The notes: a model not told the origin generated them from the sequence alone. A stretch of DNA of 8,381 bases from PHAA01 sp964584415 (GCA_964584415.1 CAZOZX010000090.1:1-8381), one strand, 5' to 3'. Shown: positions 1 through 6,366, numbered from the stretch's first letter. Numbers and translations are program-made.

Positions 1-25
1 GGGCCATCTGGCAATGCCAAAATGC

Positions 26-42
26 TGGCACGATTCGTGTCA
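26..42. promoter_or_regulatory. Candidate operator palindrome upstream of the HTH gene
   Basis: A 17-base near-palindrome is centred on T34: CACGA (29-33) and TCGTG (35-39) pair perfectly, and TG (26-27) pairs with CA (41-42) across one mismatch (28/40), giving 7 of 8 symmetric positions. It lies about 55 bases before the GTG start of the downstream HTH gene, a plausible place for autoregulation. A TTGTCA box (57-62) is nearby, but I find no well-spaced -10 partner, so no promoter is called. The binding role is inference. Confidence 0.3.
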
Positions 43-97
43 AAATATTGGAGAGTTTGTCAAATGATATGCTATCATAGTGAATGAGGTGAGATTA

Positions 98-1630
98 GTG
101 AACTTCGCAGATAAGCTGGACCTTCTCATGAACCTTACCAAAACTCCCAACAGCCGTCTTTCCCGCCATATATCGCTGGACGCTTCTTTTATCAGCCGGC
201 TGCGCCGGGGCGAACGCACCCCGGCCCGCAATGTCAGTTACATCCATTCGATGAGCGTCTATTTCGCCCGCTGCTGCCAGGCCGATTACCAGAAGGCGGC
301 GTTGTGGGAAGCTATCAAAGATAGCAGCTCGGCTGTGAATCTAAATGATACCGAGCCCATGGAAAACCTGATTGAGCGGTGGCTGCGTGAAAACGAGGAA
401 GACGGCAGCGCTGCCGTCGGAAAATTTTTGGAGGGACTGGCCCGCTTCCCTTTCAAGAAAACCAACCCTGTGTCGGCAGGACCAGCCCTGGAGGCGGTTC
501 CCCGCGCAGCCGTGGAGATGTTTCATGGCTTGGATGGCAAGCGCCAGGCGGTGCTGACTTTTCTATCTCTGGTAATGCAATGCAGCCGACCCCAGACCCT
601 GCTGCTATACAGCGAGGAAGACCTGGATTGGCTGACGGGGGATCCTGCATTTAGTGCCCGCTGGGCGACCCTGATGTTGGAGATCCTAAAGCGGGGCAAC
701 CGTATCAGGATAGTCCATACCATCAACCGCGGCCTGGATGAGATGCTGGCGGCTATAAAAGGGTGGGTGCCCATCTATATGACCGGCGCAGTGGAGCCCT
801 ATTACTATCCCAAGATCAGGGACGGCCTGTTCCGGCGCACTCTGTTCATCGCCCCCGACTGTGCAGCGGTGACTTCTTCATCGGTACGGGGAGGCTCTGC
901 CCCCACCTCCGACCTGCTGGTAACCAGCCCTGAAATGGTGCAGGCACTTACCCGGGAATATCTTGATTACCTGGCCTTATGCCGCCCCCTGATGCGCATC
1001 TTCACTGCCCGCGACCAGGCCGACTACCTGTTGACCCTGGCCGAATTCGAAACGGAGGGCGGTGACAGCATCGTCAAGACCGATATGCCAGCCAATCTCA
1101 CCATGCCCCATGAGGTGGTGGAAAGCCTGGCAACCCGCAGCCACGATCCGGCCATGGAACAACTGCTGGCTCATCAGCGGAACCGCATCGATGAATTCGG
1201 CCGCCGCCTGCAGGAGTACCGTTTTACCGAGATGTTTCACCTGCCCGCCTTTGACGATATAATGGCCGGCCAGGCCGGGGTCAACTTTAACGACATACCG
1301 GGGAACACCCCTATTTACTATACCCCCGGTGAATTCCGCCTCCACCTGGGCAATATCATCCTTCTCCTCAAGAACTGCGAGAATTACCAGGTCCATCTCA
1401 CCGGTGCCGGTCATCTGCCCGGCAGTATGGTGTACGTCAAGGAAGATGTAGGAGTACTGGTGGGCAGGACCAATCCCCCACCTATCGTGTTTGCCATTAA
1501 TGAACCCAGTATGACTGGCTCCTTCTGGGATTATATGCAGACCCTGCTGCCGGAGCAGCGCAGCCGGGCAGCAGAGCGCGCCCGTACCATCGCGGAACTG
1601 GAAACGTTGGCTTCCCGGTTACCGGAGTAA
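98..1630 (+). CDS. HTH (XRE-like) regulator-type protein with large uncharacterised C-terminal region
   Basis: This is a 510-residue soluble protein, probably a DNA-binding regulator. Residues about 18-41 form a helix-turn-helix of XRE type (SRLSRHI, then DASFISRLRRGERTP); an arginine-rich recognition helix is visible. I cannot name the rest by family. It has recognisable blocks: GNRIRIVHTINR (about 200-211), YMTGAVEPYYYP (about 227-238) and RRTLFIAPDCAAVTSSS (about 246-262), followed by a helical, glutamate/arginine-rich part and a mixed alpha/beta C-terminus. No membrane segment or signal peptide is seen. I chose GTG at 98 because AGGTGA (87-92) sits 5 bases upstream; an in-frame GTG at 80 would add six residues but lacks a good ribosome binding site. 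The gene is monocistronic and ends in an intrinsic terminator at 1681-1710. The sensor-regulator role is inferred only from the HTH; the target and ligand are unknown. Confidence 0.8.
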   Translation: MNFADKLDLLMNLTKTPNSRLSRHISLDASFISRLRRGERTPARNVSYIHSMSVYFARCCQADYQKAALWEAIKDSSSAVNLNDTEPMENLIERWLRENEEDGSAAVGKFLEGLARFPFKKTNPVSAGPALEAVPRAAVEMFHGLDGKRQAVLTFLSLVMQCSRPQTLLLYSEEDLDWLTGDPAFSARWATLMLEILKRGNRIRIVHTINRGLDEMLAAIKGWVPIYMTGAVEPYYYPKIRDGLFRRTLFIAPDCAAVTSSSVRGGSAPTSDLLVTSPEMVQALTREYLDYLALCRPLMRIFTARDQADYLLTLAEFETEGGDSIVKTDMPANLTMPHEVVESLATRSHDPAMEQLLAHQRNRIDEFGRRLQEYRFTEMFHLPAFDDIMAGQAGVNFNDIPGNTPIYYTPGEFRLHLGNIILLLKNCENYQVHLTGAGHLPGSMVYVKEDVGVLVGRTNPPPIVFAINEPSMTGSFWDYMQTLLPEQRSRAAERARTIAELETLASRLPE

Positions 1631-1680
1631 GAGATATATCGACTAATCCCGCAAAAAGAAAACAATGTCGCGACAAAAAG

Positions 1681-1710
1681 AAGGCTTCCGCTTGTGAAGT
1701 CTTATTTTTT
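1681..1710 (+). terminator. Intrinsic terminator of the HTH gene
   Basis: An 8-bp stem forms between AAGGCTTC (1681-1688) and GAAGTCTT (1696-1703), with one G-T wobble and a 7-base loop (CGCTTGT). It is followed at once by A and six T (1705-1710). It starts 50 bases after the stop codon of the upstream gene on the same strand. Stem, loop and U-tract all fit a Rho-independent terminator. Confidence 0.8.
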
Positions 1711-1741
1711 GGCGGGAAACCAGGGAGAGAGGTGGATTCAA

Positions 1742-1768
1742 CAGGCAACAGAACCATCCCCTTGCCTG
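1742..1768 (+). repeat. Dispersed 27-bp palindrome, copy A
   Basis: This is one of four related elements in the window. Perfect 7-bp arms CAGGCAA (1742-1748) and TTGCCTG (1762-1768) flank the 13-base loop CAGAACCATCCCC. Copies B and C share the arms and the loop core with only a few changes. It has no T-tract on either side, so it is unlikely to be an intrinsic terminator. It lies between the HTH gene's terminator and the YVTN gene and is followed directly by a second small hairpin (1769-1784). Confidence 0.75.
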
Positions 1769-1807
1769 CGCCACTGAAATGGCGGAATGCATCGAAATTT
1801 TTCGCAT
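1769..1807 (+). other. Two further stem-loops in the leader region of the YVTN gene
   Basis: CGCCA (1769-1773) pairs with TGGCG (1780-1784) around the loop CTGAAA, starting at the base after palindrome A. A second stem forms from ATGC plus GAAA (1787-1790, 1794-1797) with TTTC plus GCAT (1800-1807), carrying a 3-base bulge. Together with the terminator and palindrome A this gives four stem-loops in the 214 bases between the two genes. I find no convincing -35/-10 pair for the YVTN gene here, so these may be leader structures or operator sites; neither is proven. Confidence 0.35.
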
Positions 1808-1844
1808 AGGATATATCAATTTATGAAGAAGGGACTGTGAACAA

Positions 1845-2867
1845 ATGAATGCTGGGTCAAAACGCATTTACACGGTTAATCGTTTTTCCAACAATGTTTC
1901 GGTTATTGACGGCACTGCCAATACTGTCATCGAAACCATTCCGGTAGGTACCGAGCCACGATCTTCTGCAGCCAACGACGTGACTGACCGGCTCTATGTC
2001 ACTAATTTCAGTTCCAACAATGTCACCGTGATTGACGGAATCACCAATACCGTGGTCACTACCGTGTTGGTAGGCGTCAATCCCCAATTTGCAGCGGTTG
2101 ACGAAGAGCTGAACCGGATATATGTGGCTAATTTTGGCTCAGCTACGGTTTCGGTCATTGACGGAACCACCAACACCGTCATTGCCACTGTTCCGGTCGG
2201 CAATGGGCCGACATTTGGCGGCATCAACCAGCTGACCAACCTAATTTATATTGCCAATGTCCTCTCCAGAACGGTTTCCGTCATAGATCAAACCGACAAC
2301 ACCGTCATCGATACCGTTCCGGTAGGAGCCAGTCCGCGATTTCTATCCATCAACCCGGCGACCAACCGGATCTATGTCTCTAATTTTGACTCTCGAAATG
2401 TTTCGGTTATTGAAGGAGCCACCAACACCGTAACGACCACCATCCCGGTAGGCATCAGTCCGCGGTGGGCGGGAGTCAATGAAGAAACCAACCGGATCTA
2501 TGTTCCCAATGGCGGCTCGAATAATGTCTCGGTCATAAATGGTGCCACCAATACCGTTATCGCCACTGTTCCCGTGAATAACCGGCCCGAAATAGCCCGG
2601 GTCAATCAGGCAACCAACCGGATTTATGTCAACAACTTTTTCTCCAATAACGTTTCGGTCATCAATGGGAGTACCAATGCAGTACTAACAACCGTTCCGG
2701 TGGGTACCAACCCGGTAGCTTTAGAGGTTGATGAAGCGGCCAACCGGGTTTATGTGGCCAATACCGGCTCAAATAATGTGACGGTGATCGATGGAAGCAC
2801 CAATACAGTAATTACCACTATTCCGGTGGGCACCAGGCCGGTGGAATTCGCATTATTGGAGCTGTAA
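1845..2867 (+). CDS. YVTN-type beta-propeller repeat protein, eight repeats, no signal peptide
   Basis: This 340-residue protein consists almost entirely of eight tandem 42-residue repeats starting at residues 7, 49, 91, 133, 175, 217, 259 and 301. Each reads roughly RIYVxN..S.NVSVIDG.TNTVxxTxPVG, the YVTN (surface-layer/NHL-like) propeller signature. The first repeat lacks the leading strand and the C-terminal PVEFALLEL could supply it, which predicts a closed eight-bladed ring. YVTN propellers are usually binding or scaffold proteins, often cell-surface. Here the ATG at 1845 (GAAGGG at 1828-1833, 11 bases upstream) is followed directly by the first repeat, and an in-frame stop at 1824-1826 excludes a longer N-terminus with a signal peptide. 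The protein has a single lysine, no cysteine and no histidine. Ligand and cell location are unknown. Confidence 0.85.
   Translation: MNAGSKRIYTVNRFSNNVSVIDGTANTVIETIPVGTEPRSSAANDVTDRLYVTNFSSNNVTVIDGITNTVVTTVLVGVNPQFAAVDEELNRIYVANFGSATVSVIDGTTNTVIATVPVGNGPTFGGINQLTNLIYIANVLSRTVSVIDQTDNTVIDTVPVGASPRFLSINPATNRIYVSNFDSRNVSVIEGATNTVTTTIPVGISPRWAGVNEETNRIYVPNGGSNNVSVINGATNTVIATVPVNNRPEIARVNQATNRIYVNNFFSNNVSVINGSTNAVLTTVPVGTNPVALEVDEAANRVYVANTGSNNVTVIDGSTNTVITTIPVGTRPVEFALLEL
1863..2864 (+). repeat. Eight 126-bp coding tandem repeats (YVTN blades)
   Basis: The repeat unit is 126 bases with no insertion or deletion between units; the last unit is 120 bases. Each unit contains a variant of ACCAACCGGATTTATGT followed by GTTTCGGTCATTGA and an ACCAACACCGTCAT block. 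The DNA copies have diverged at many third positions, so this is an old coding expansion, not a recent satellite and not a CRISPR array. Confidence 0.85.
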
Positions 2868-2893
2868 AGGCGCCCTGTGATAGGCTTCCGATT

Positions 2894-2929
2894 GGGCAGG
2901 CAGGGGGACGGTTCTGTTGCCTGCCGCCC
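2894..2929. repeat. Dispersed palindrome, copy B, between convergent genes; probable two-way terminator
   Basis: The 27-base core (2897-2923) lies on the minus strand relative to copies A and C. The stem GGCAGGCA (2895-2902) / TGCCTGCC (2918-2925) is a perfect 8 bp, and GGG/CCC extends it past one unpaired G (2926). The loop carries GGGGACGGTTCTGT, the complement of the ACAGAACCGTCCCC core. It lies 27 bases after the YVTN stop and 5 bases after the leftward Fic stop. On the plus strand it is followed by TTTATT, a weak U-tract, so it could end transcription of the YVTN gene; on the minus strand no U-tract follows. Confidence 0.65.
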
Positions 2930-2933
2930 TTTA

Positions 2934-3986
2934 TTAGTCTGAATTGCGAATGTAGGCCGTATTTTTACCAGCCCCGGTCTTGATTATGTACCCTTCCTTC
3001 AACAGCGTAGCCAGGGTCATCTCCACCGTCGAGGCACTTATATCCGGGCATTTTTCCAAAATAGTCCGCTTCGATAGCTTTTGCAGGGTGTTGTCAAACA
3101 GCTGGCGAATCCGGGCTGGCTTGGAAAGACTACGATTTTGCATTAATTCTACCCGGGCCGAAAACTCCTTATAAGCACTCAATATGACCTCCAGGTAATA
3201 GCTGACAAACGGCAGATAGGCGTTCTTGCCTTCCCGCCAATCCTCCGAACTATCCTGCAATACGTCATAGTAGATTTCCTTGGTTTTTTCAATTATCGTC
3301 TCAATACTGATGTACTTGCCCACAATATATCCTGAACGGTACAGGAGAAGCAGTGTCAATAGACGGCTCATACGTCCATTACCATCGTTAAAGGGATGAA
3401 TGCATAGAAAATCCAAAACGAACATGGGAATCAACAGCAATGGATCGTATTTTTCAGCGTTGATGGCCTCAATAAAGGTATTGGTCAGGCGGTCAACAGC
3501 CTCAGGAGTTTCAAAGGCGGTCAAGGGTTTAAATCGAATTTTGCGCTGGCCCAAGGCATCGGTTTCAGTGATCAGATTATCCGAATTTTTGAATTTACCG
3601 CCGATAGATGACGGACTGAACTGGTACAGGTCTCTATGCAGCTGCAGTATTACGTTGGTACGAGGCGCCATATAATCGTAGTTTTCATGGATCAGCCGCA
3701 GCACCTCCCGATAACCGGCTATTTCGCGCTCGGAACGGTTGCGCGGCTCCGCCTGCAGCTTTACCAAAGCATCCAGGCGCTCATCCGATGTAAAGATTCC
3801 TTCAATTCTATTGGAAGCCCCGGTACTCTGAATCAGAGCAATTTCGAGCATTGCCTCCAAAACGTCAGCCTTGGCCGCAATAAACAGTTCTTGTTTCCCT
3901 TTATATTCATGAATTGCTGAGACCAGGTTCATTACTTCGTGGTTCATTATTTCATCAGGAACGATTGTATAGTCAAACTGCCTCAC
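2934..3986 (-). CDS. Fic-domain protein, class II (N-terminal inhibitory motif), with C-terminal winged helix
   Basis: Fic enzymes usually transfer AMP from ATP to a hydroxyl of a target protein. The catalytic loop HPFNDGNGRMSR is complete at about 197-208, including His197, Asp201 and both arginines. An inhibitory helix motif of type (S/T)xxxE(G/N) is seen as SNRIEG at about 58-63, which defines class II. Residues about 301-347 look like a winged helix (CPDISASTVEMTLATLLKEG), suggesting DNA binding. I start at GTG 3986 because AGAAAGGA (minus strand, 3997-4004) lies 10 bases upstream and family members typically begin near (M)RQFDY. The longer reading frame, from TTG at 4058, would run through the promoter. 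The 350-residue length fits Fic proteins of the Shewanella Fic type. It is likely autorepressed through the palindrome at 4021-4053. The target protein is unknown. Confidence 0.88.
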   Translation of the reverse strand: MRQFDYTIVPDEIMNHEVMNLVSAIHEYKGKQELFIAAKADVLEAMLEIALIQSTGASNRIEGIFTSDERLDALVKLQAEPRNRSEREIAGYREVLRLIHENYDYMAPRTNVILQLHRDLYQFSPSSIGGKFKNSDNLITETDALGQRKIRFKPLTAFETPEAVDRLTNTFIEAINAEKYDPLLLIPMFVLDFLCIHPFNDGNGRMSRLLTLLLLYRSGYIVGKYISIETIIEKTKEIYYDVLQDSSEDWREGKNAYLPFVSYYLEVILSAYKEFSARVELMQNRSLSKPARIRQLFDNTLQKLSKRTILEKCPDISASTVEMTLATLLKEGYIIKTGAGKNTAYIRNSD

Positions 3987-4020
3987 CTTGGACACATCCT
4001 TTCTGCCCAAAAACATTATG

Positions 4021-4053
4021 TTCTGCACAATATTATCGCCATAATGTGCAGAA
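4021..4053. promoter_or_regulatory. Perfect 9-bp inverted-repeat operator over the Fic promoter
   Basis: TTCTGCACA (4021-4029) and TGTGCAGAA (4045-4053) are exact inverted copies separated by 15 bases, with half-site centres 24 bases apart, about two helical turns. The repeat spans the -10 region and touches the -35 edge of the leftward Fic promoter. Its placement fits a repressor site; the winged helix of the Fic protein itself is the obvious candidate ligand, by inference. Confidence 0.6.
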
Positions 4054-4058
4054 GTCAA
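4030..4058 (-). promoter_or_regulatory. Promoter of the leftward Fic gene
   Basis: On the minus strand TTGACT (4058-4053) is followed after 17 bases by TAATAT (4035-4030); GATAAT (4037-4032) with a 15-base spacer is an alternative -10. The start of transcription would be near 4023, giving a leader of about 37 bases that contains the AGAAAGGA ribosome binding site and the GTG at 3986. This position argues against translation from TTG 4058 or ATG 4016. Confidence 0.6.
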
Positions 4059-4106
4059 TCGTAACGTGGCAGAAGAAAAGTTTTTCTTTCGACAAAAACC
4101 AAGGTC

Positions 4107-4643
4107 CTACATCTTGCTTAAGAGTTCCCGTTTCTTGGCTTCAAATTCAGATTCGGACAGAATTTTGGCGTCCTTCAATTCCGACAGCTTCTTGATCTGG
4201 CCGGGAATATCATCTGCAGCCGGGTTCGTTCCAATATATTGATTCCCTGGAGACGGGTAATCAGCCTGGTAACTGCCTATTCCCTTGGGGTTTGGACCAT
4301 ATTGGTTATCCCCGGGCACGCTGTCGGTTACCAGGACCACAAAGAACCAGATCCATCCGATAATTGGAATCAGATTGATCCAGAAGAACCAACCGCTTTT
4401 GCCGGCATCATGAAGTCGCCTGATCATTACGCCGATGCTGGGCAGCAGCACCCCCAGGCTGTACAAACTGGAGAGGAGACCATAGCCCGGATCGCCGCCA
4501 ACGTCGGTGCCCAAAAAACTATCAATGATGCCAAGTCCCCAGGTTATGATCATATTGATCAGGAAGAACATCCAGTATTCCGTGCGCCGGGCTCTTCCCG
4601 TAAACACGGTGTACTTTTGGAGTACGCCAATATACCAATCCAT
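4107..4643 (-). CDS. DUF805 membrane protein with C-terminal SHOCT domain
   Basis: This is a 178-residue integral membrane protein of unknown function. The N-terminus MDWYIGVLQKYTVFTGRARR followed by EYWMFF is the typical DUF805 opening; RRLHDAGKSGWFFW (about 75-88) and DSVPGDNQYGPNPKG (about 107-121) are further DUF805 signatures. Hydrophobic segments lie at about 23-43, 55-74 and 86-106. Residues about 147-178 (IPGQIKKLSELKDAKILSE and onward to KKRELLSKM) match the SHOCT short C-terminal domain, often found at the end of unrelated proteins and possibly an interaction element. I chose ATG 4643 because AAGGGG (4653-4658, minus strand) lies 9 bases upstream and family members begin with MDW; the frame is open to ATG 4712 but without such support. 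It stands alone on its strand, upstream of the Fic promoter; no terminator with a U-tract was found after it. Confidence 0.85.
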   Translation of the reverse strand: MDWYIGVLQKYTVFTGRARRTEYWMFFLINMIITWGLGIIDSFLGTDVGGDPGYGLLSSLYSLGVLLPSIGVMIRRLHDAGKSGWFFWINLIPIIGWIWFFVVLVTDSVPGDNQYGPNPKGIGSYQADYPSPGNQYIGTNPAADDIPGQIKKLSELKDAKILSESEFEAKKRELLSKM

Positions 4644-4777
4644 CTCCCCACACCCCTTTGCAATCGTCTTGAGTTTTATTGATTTTCCTTGAGGGCAAGA
4701 CTCATTTTCCAATCTCTGCTATTTCTACAATTCTCAACAATGGATCAATTTCCTGCTGTTCGAATTAAGTTTACGAC

Positions 4778-4813
4778 AAAAAGCAGGCAACAGCACCGTC
4801 CCCGTGCCTGCTT
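4778..4813 (-). repeat. Dispersed palindrome, copy C, with a minus-strand U-tract
   Basis: The 27-base core is 4784-4810, in the same orientation as copy A. The stem is a perfect 9 bp: AAGCAGGCA (4781-4789) with TGCCTGCTT (4805-4813), loop ACAGCACCGTCCCCG. Read on the minus strand the stem ends in TGCCTGCTTTTTG, i.e. a stem followed by five T (4782-4778), the form of an intrinsic terminator or attenuator acting leftward, ahead of the DUF805 gene. On the plus strand it abuts the MFS promoter, whose -35 position falls in its right arm. Confidence 0.65.
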
Positions 4814-4824
4814 AAAATGTTTAG

Positions 4825-4833
4825 TGGTATAAT
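4825..4833 (+). promoter_or_regulatory. Extended -10 promoter of the MFS gene
   Basis: TGGTATAAT (4825-4833) is a perfect TATAAT preceded by the TGn of an extended -10. No good -35 exists at 16-18 bases; that position is occupied by the right arm of palindrome C (TGCCTG). Extended -10 promoters can act without a -35. The expected start near 4840 gives a leader of about 37 bases to the ATG at 4877. On the opposite strand TTGAAG (4853-4848) and TATACC (4830-4825), 17 bases apart, might drive the DUF805 gene, but this is weaker. Confidence 0.55.
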
Positions 4834-4876
4834 TCGATAGATAATAATCTTCAAGTGCAAAGGAAATTGCCTGTTT

Positions 4877-6262
4877 ATGGAGAAAATAACGCAACGCCAA
4901 ATGGTCACATACGCTATGATGGCGTCGATATTGCTGGTTGCCTTAGATACAACCATAATGACTACCGCCATGCCCCGCATTGTACAGCAATTTGGCGGCT
5001 TGCATCTCATCAGCTGGGTTTTCGCAATTTATCTGCTCACTTCAACGGTAACGACACCGATTTACGGCAAGCTGGCCGATTTATTCGGGAGGAAATCCAT
5101 TTTCATCTTCGGCGTGGTGCTTTTCACTTTTGGTTCGGCGGTATCCGGAATGGCTCAGACCATGCACCAGCTGATTTTGTTCCGTGGATTGCAAGGGCTG
5201 GGCGCCGGTGCTGTACTTCCATTGACTTTCACTATCATCGGAGATCTTTATTCGGGCGAAGAGCGAGCCAGGATGCAGGGACTATTCAGCTCGATCTGGG
5301 GCATTGCCGGTTTGCTCGGCCCTTTAGCCGGAGGATTCTTGGTCGATAACATATCATGGCGCTGGATTTTTTATATCAACGTCCCGGTTGGGATCGCCGC
5401 TGTTTTACTGGTATCAGGTTTTCTGCATGAGACAACCCTCGAAAAGACCAAGAAATACATTGACTACTGGGGAACGGCCTTTTTTACTGTTTCGATGAGT
5501 TCACTTCTATTCGCTTTAATCAGCGGAGGCTCATCATATCCATGGAATTCAGCGGTAATAATCATCTTGTTTTCAGTTGCGGTCGTCTTTTTTATCGCGT
5601 TTCTTATCGTTGAGTCCAAGGTGGAAGAGCCCATGCTGCCGTTAAAACTGTTCAATATTCCTGTAATTGCCGTATCCAACGCAGTCGGTTTTGTAGCCAG
5701 CGTGGTGTTGATTGGGGTCAGCGTATATTTGCCGATTTGGATACAGACTGTACTCGGTCATAGCGCCACCACTTCGGGACTTACCCTGCTGCCAATGTCT
5801 TTGGCCTGGACACTGGCGGCAACTTTGGCGGGGCGATATATGTACGATATCGGATCCAAAACCACTGCGATATTGGGCGCGGTGTTGATTATGGCGGGCT
5901 CCGCCTGGTTATTGTATGTCAATCTTGGATCCCCGTATTGGTTTTTGTCGGGGGTGATGATAGTTATTGGTCTTGGGATGGGGTGTTCTTTTACACCATT
6001 GACTGTACTGATCCAGTCGGCGGTGGGCTGGAATCTGCGCGGGGCGGCAACTGCTTCTATTACATTTACCCGATCACTGGGGCAAGCAGTGGGTATTGCC
6101 CTTTTAGGAACAGCATTCAACCATAATTTAAATCAAGGCGGCATAGCCCAGGGAGTGCATTTGGTGTTTATCGTGCTGTTCGCAGCTTCCATTGCAACTT
6201 TGCTGATAAGCGCTATACTCCCATCGCACAGCAGCGTGATGGCTGGAAGCAGTGAATCTTGA
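4877..6262 (+). CDS. MFS drug/proton antiporter, DHA2 (EmrB/QacA-like) family
   Basis: This 461-residue polytopic inner-membrane protein most likely exports drugs or other small amphiphiles in exchange for protons. Family motifs are clear: LDTTIMTTAMPRI (23-35, the LDxTIVNxALP-like motif of 14-helix DHA2 members), motif A GKLADLFGRKS (64-74), motif B RGLQGLGAGA with Arg103, and motif C GIAGLLGPLAGG (142-153), which marks antiporters. The length fits a 14-helix protein with little extramembrane sequence. ATG 4877 follows AAAGGA (4859-4864) by 12 bases, slightly long. It has its own extended -10 promoter and no adjacent TetR or MarR regulator, unusual for such pumps. No intrinsic terminator follows; instead there is a G-rich stretch (6264-6288) and then the second Fic promoter. 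Substrate cannot be told from sequence. Confidence 0.9.
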   Translation: MEKITQRQMVTYAMMASILLVALDTTIMTTAMPRIVQQFGGLHLISWVFAIYLLTSTVTTPIYGKLADLFGRKSIFIFGVVLFTFGSAVSGMAQTMHQLILFRGLQGLGAGAVLPLTFTIIGDLYSGEERARMQGLFSSIWGIAGLLGPLAGGFLVDNISWRWIFYINVPVGIAAVLLVSGFLHETTLEKTKKYIDYWGTAFFTVSMSSLLFALISGGSSYPWNSAVIIILFSVAVVFFIAFLIVESKVEEPMLPLKLFNIPVIAVSNAVGFVASVVLIGVSVYLPIWIQTVLGHSATTSGLTLLPMSLAWTLAATLAGRYMYDIGSKTTAILGAVLIMAGSAWLLYVNLGSPYWFLSGVMIVIGLGMGCSFTPLTVLIQSAVGWNLRGAATASITFTRSLGQAVGIALLGTAFNHNLNQGGIAQGVHLVFIVLFAASIATLLISAILPSHSSVMAGSSES

Positions 6263-6263
6263 T

Positions 6264-6288
6264 GGGTGGGGCGTGCCTGGGGGCGGGG
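6264..6288 (+). other. G-quadruplex-type motif after the MFS gene
   Basis: Four G-runs follow the MFS stop codon by one base: GGG (6264-6266), GGGG (6268-6271), GGGGG (6279-6283) and GGGG (6285-6288), with loops of 1, 7 and 1 bases. This satisfies the standard G3+N1-7 rule on the plus strand, so it would also be present in MFS mRNA. The 7-base loop CGTGCCT plus following G recalls the right arm of the dispersed palindromes, but too little is left to call a fifth copy. Confidence 0.5.
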
Positions 6289-6328
6289 AGAGAAGTGAAA
6301 ACTTGAGATTTCTACAAATTACTCTCTC

Positions 6329-6362
6329 ATATAGGAAAAAAGTCGCAATATTTTTCCTATAT
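6329..6362. promoter_or_regulatory. Distal operator of the second Fic gene
   Basis: ATATAGGAAAAA (6329-6340) and TTTTTCCTATAT (6351-6362) form a perfect 12-bp inverted repeat with a 10-base spacer. The inner ATAGG and CCTAT boxes are 20 bases apart, the same as in the proximal operator. As RNA it would fold, but no U-tract follows, so an operator is the better reading than a terminator. Confidence 0.6.
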
Positions 6363-6366
6363 CGTG

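Noticed and set aside
977..1414. Minus-strand open frame of 145 codons inside the HTH gene
   Set aside because: It is a shadow of the well-supported plus-strand gene, with no ribosome binding site and no recognisable domain.
1863..2864. Regular repeats that could suggest a CRISPR array or satellite
   Set aside because: The 126-base period is in frame throughout and encodes YVTN blades with third-position divergence.
1682..2890. Shared AGGCTTCCG at 1682-1690 and 2882-2890, each shortly before a palindrome copy
   Set aside because: It is only nine bases, part of a terminator stem in the first place, and at different distances from the palindromes (about 50 and 7 bases); chance is likely.
2934..4058. 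Longer form of the first Fic protein starting at TTG 4058 or ATG 4016
   Set aside because: These starts lie within the promoter and operator, have no ribosome binding site, and extend beyond the usual family N-terminus.
4072..4099. AT-rich hairpins after the DUF805 gene (for example GTTTTT/AAAAAC) as a terminator
   Set aside because: The stems are short, purely or mainly A-T, and not followed by a T-tract on the minus strand.
4239..4682. Plus-strand open frame of 147 codons over the DUF805 gene
   Set aside because: The opposite strand carries clear DUF805 and SHOCT motifs; this frame has none.
4855..5349. Plus-strand open frame of 164 codons overlapping the start of the MFS gene
   Set aside because: It is an out-of-frame shadow; the MFS motifs are in the other frame.
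6271..6280. Possible fifth palindrome copy at GCGTGCCTGG
   Set aside because: Only one arm-like stretch of 8 bases matches; no complementary arm or loop core is present.
6329..6362. Perfect 12-bp repeat read as an intrinsic terminator of the MFS gene
   Set aside because: The stem is A-T rich and followed by CGTGTTTA, not a U-tract; the repeated half-sites fit an operator better.
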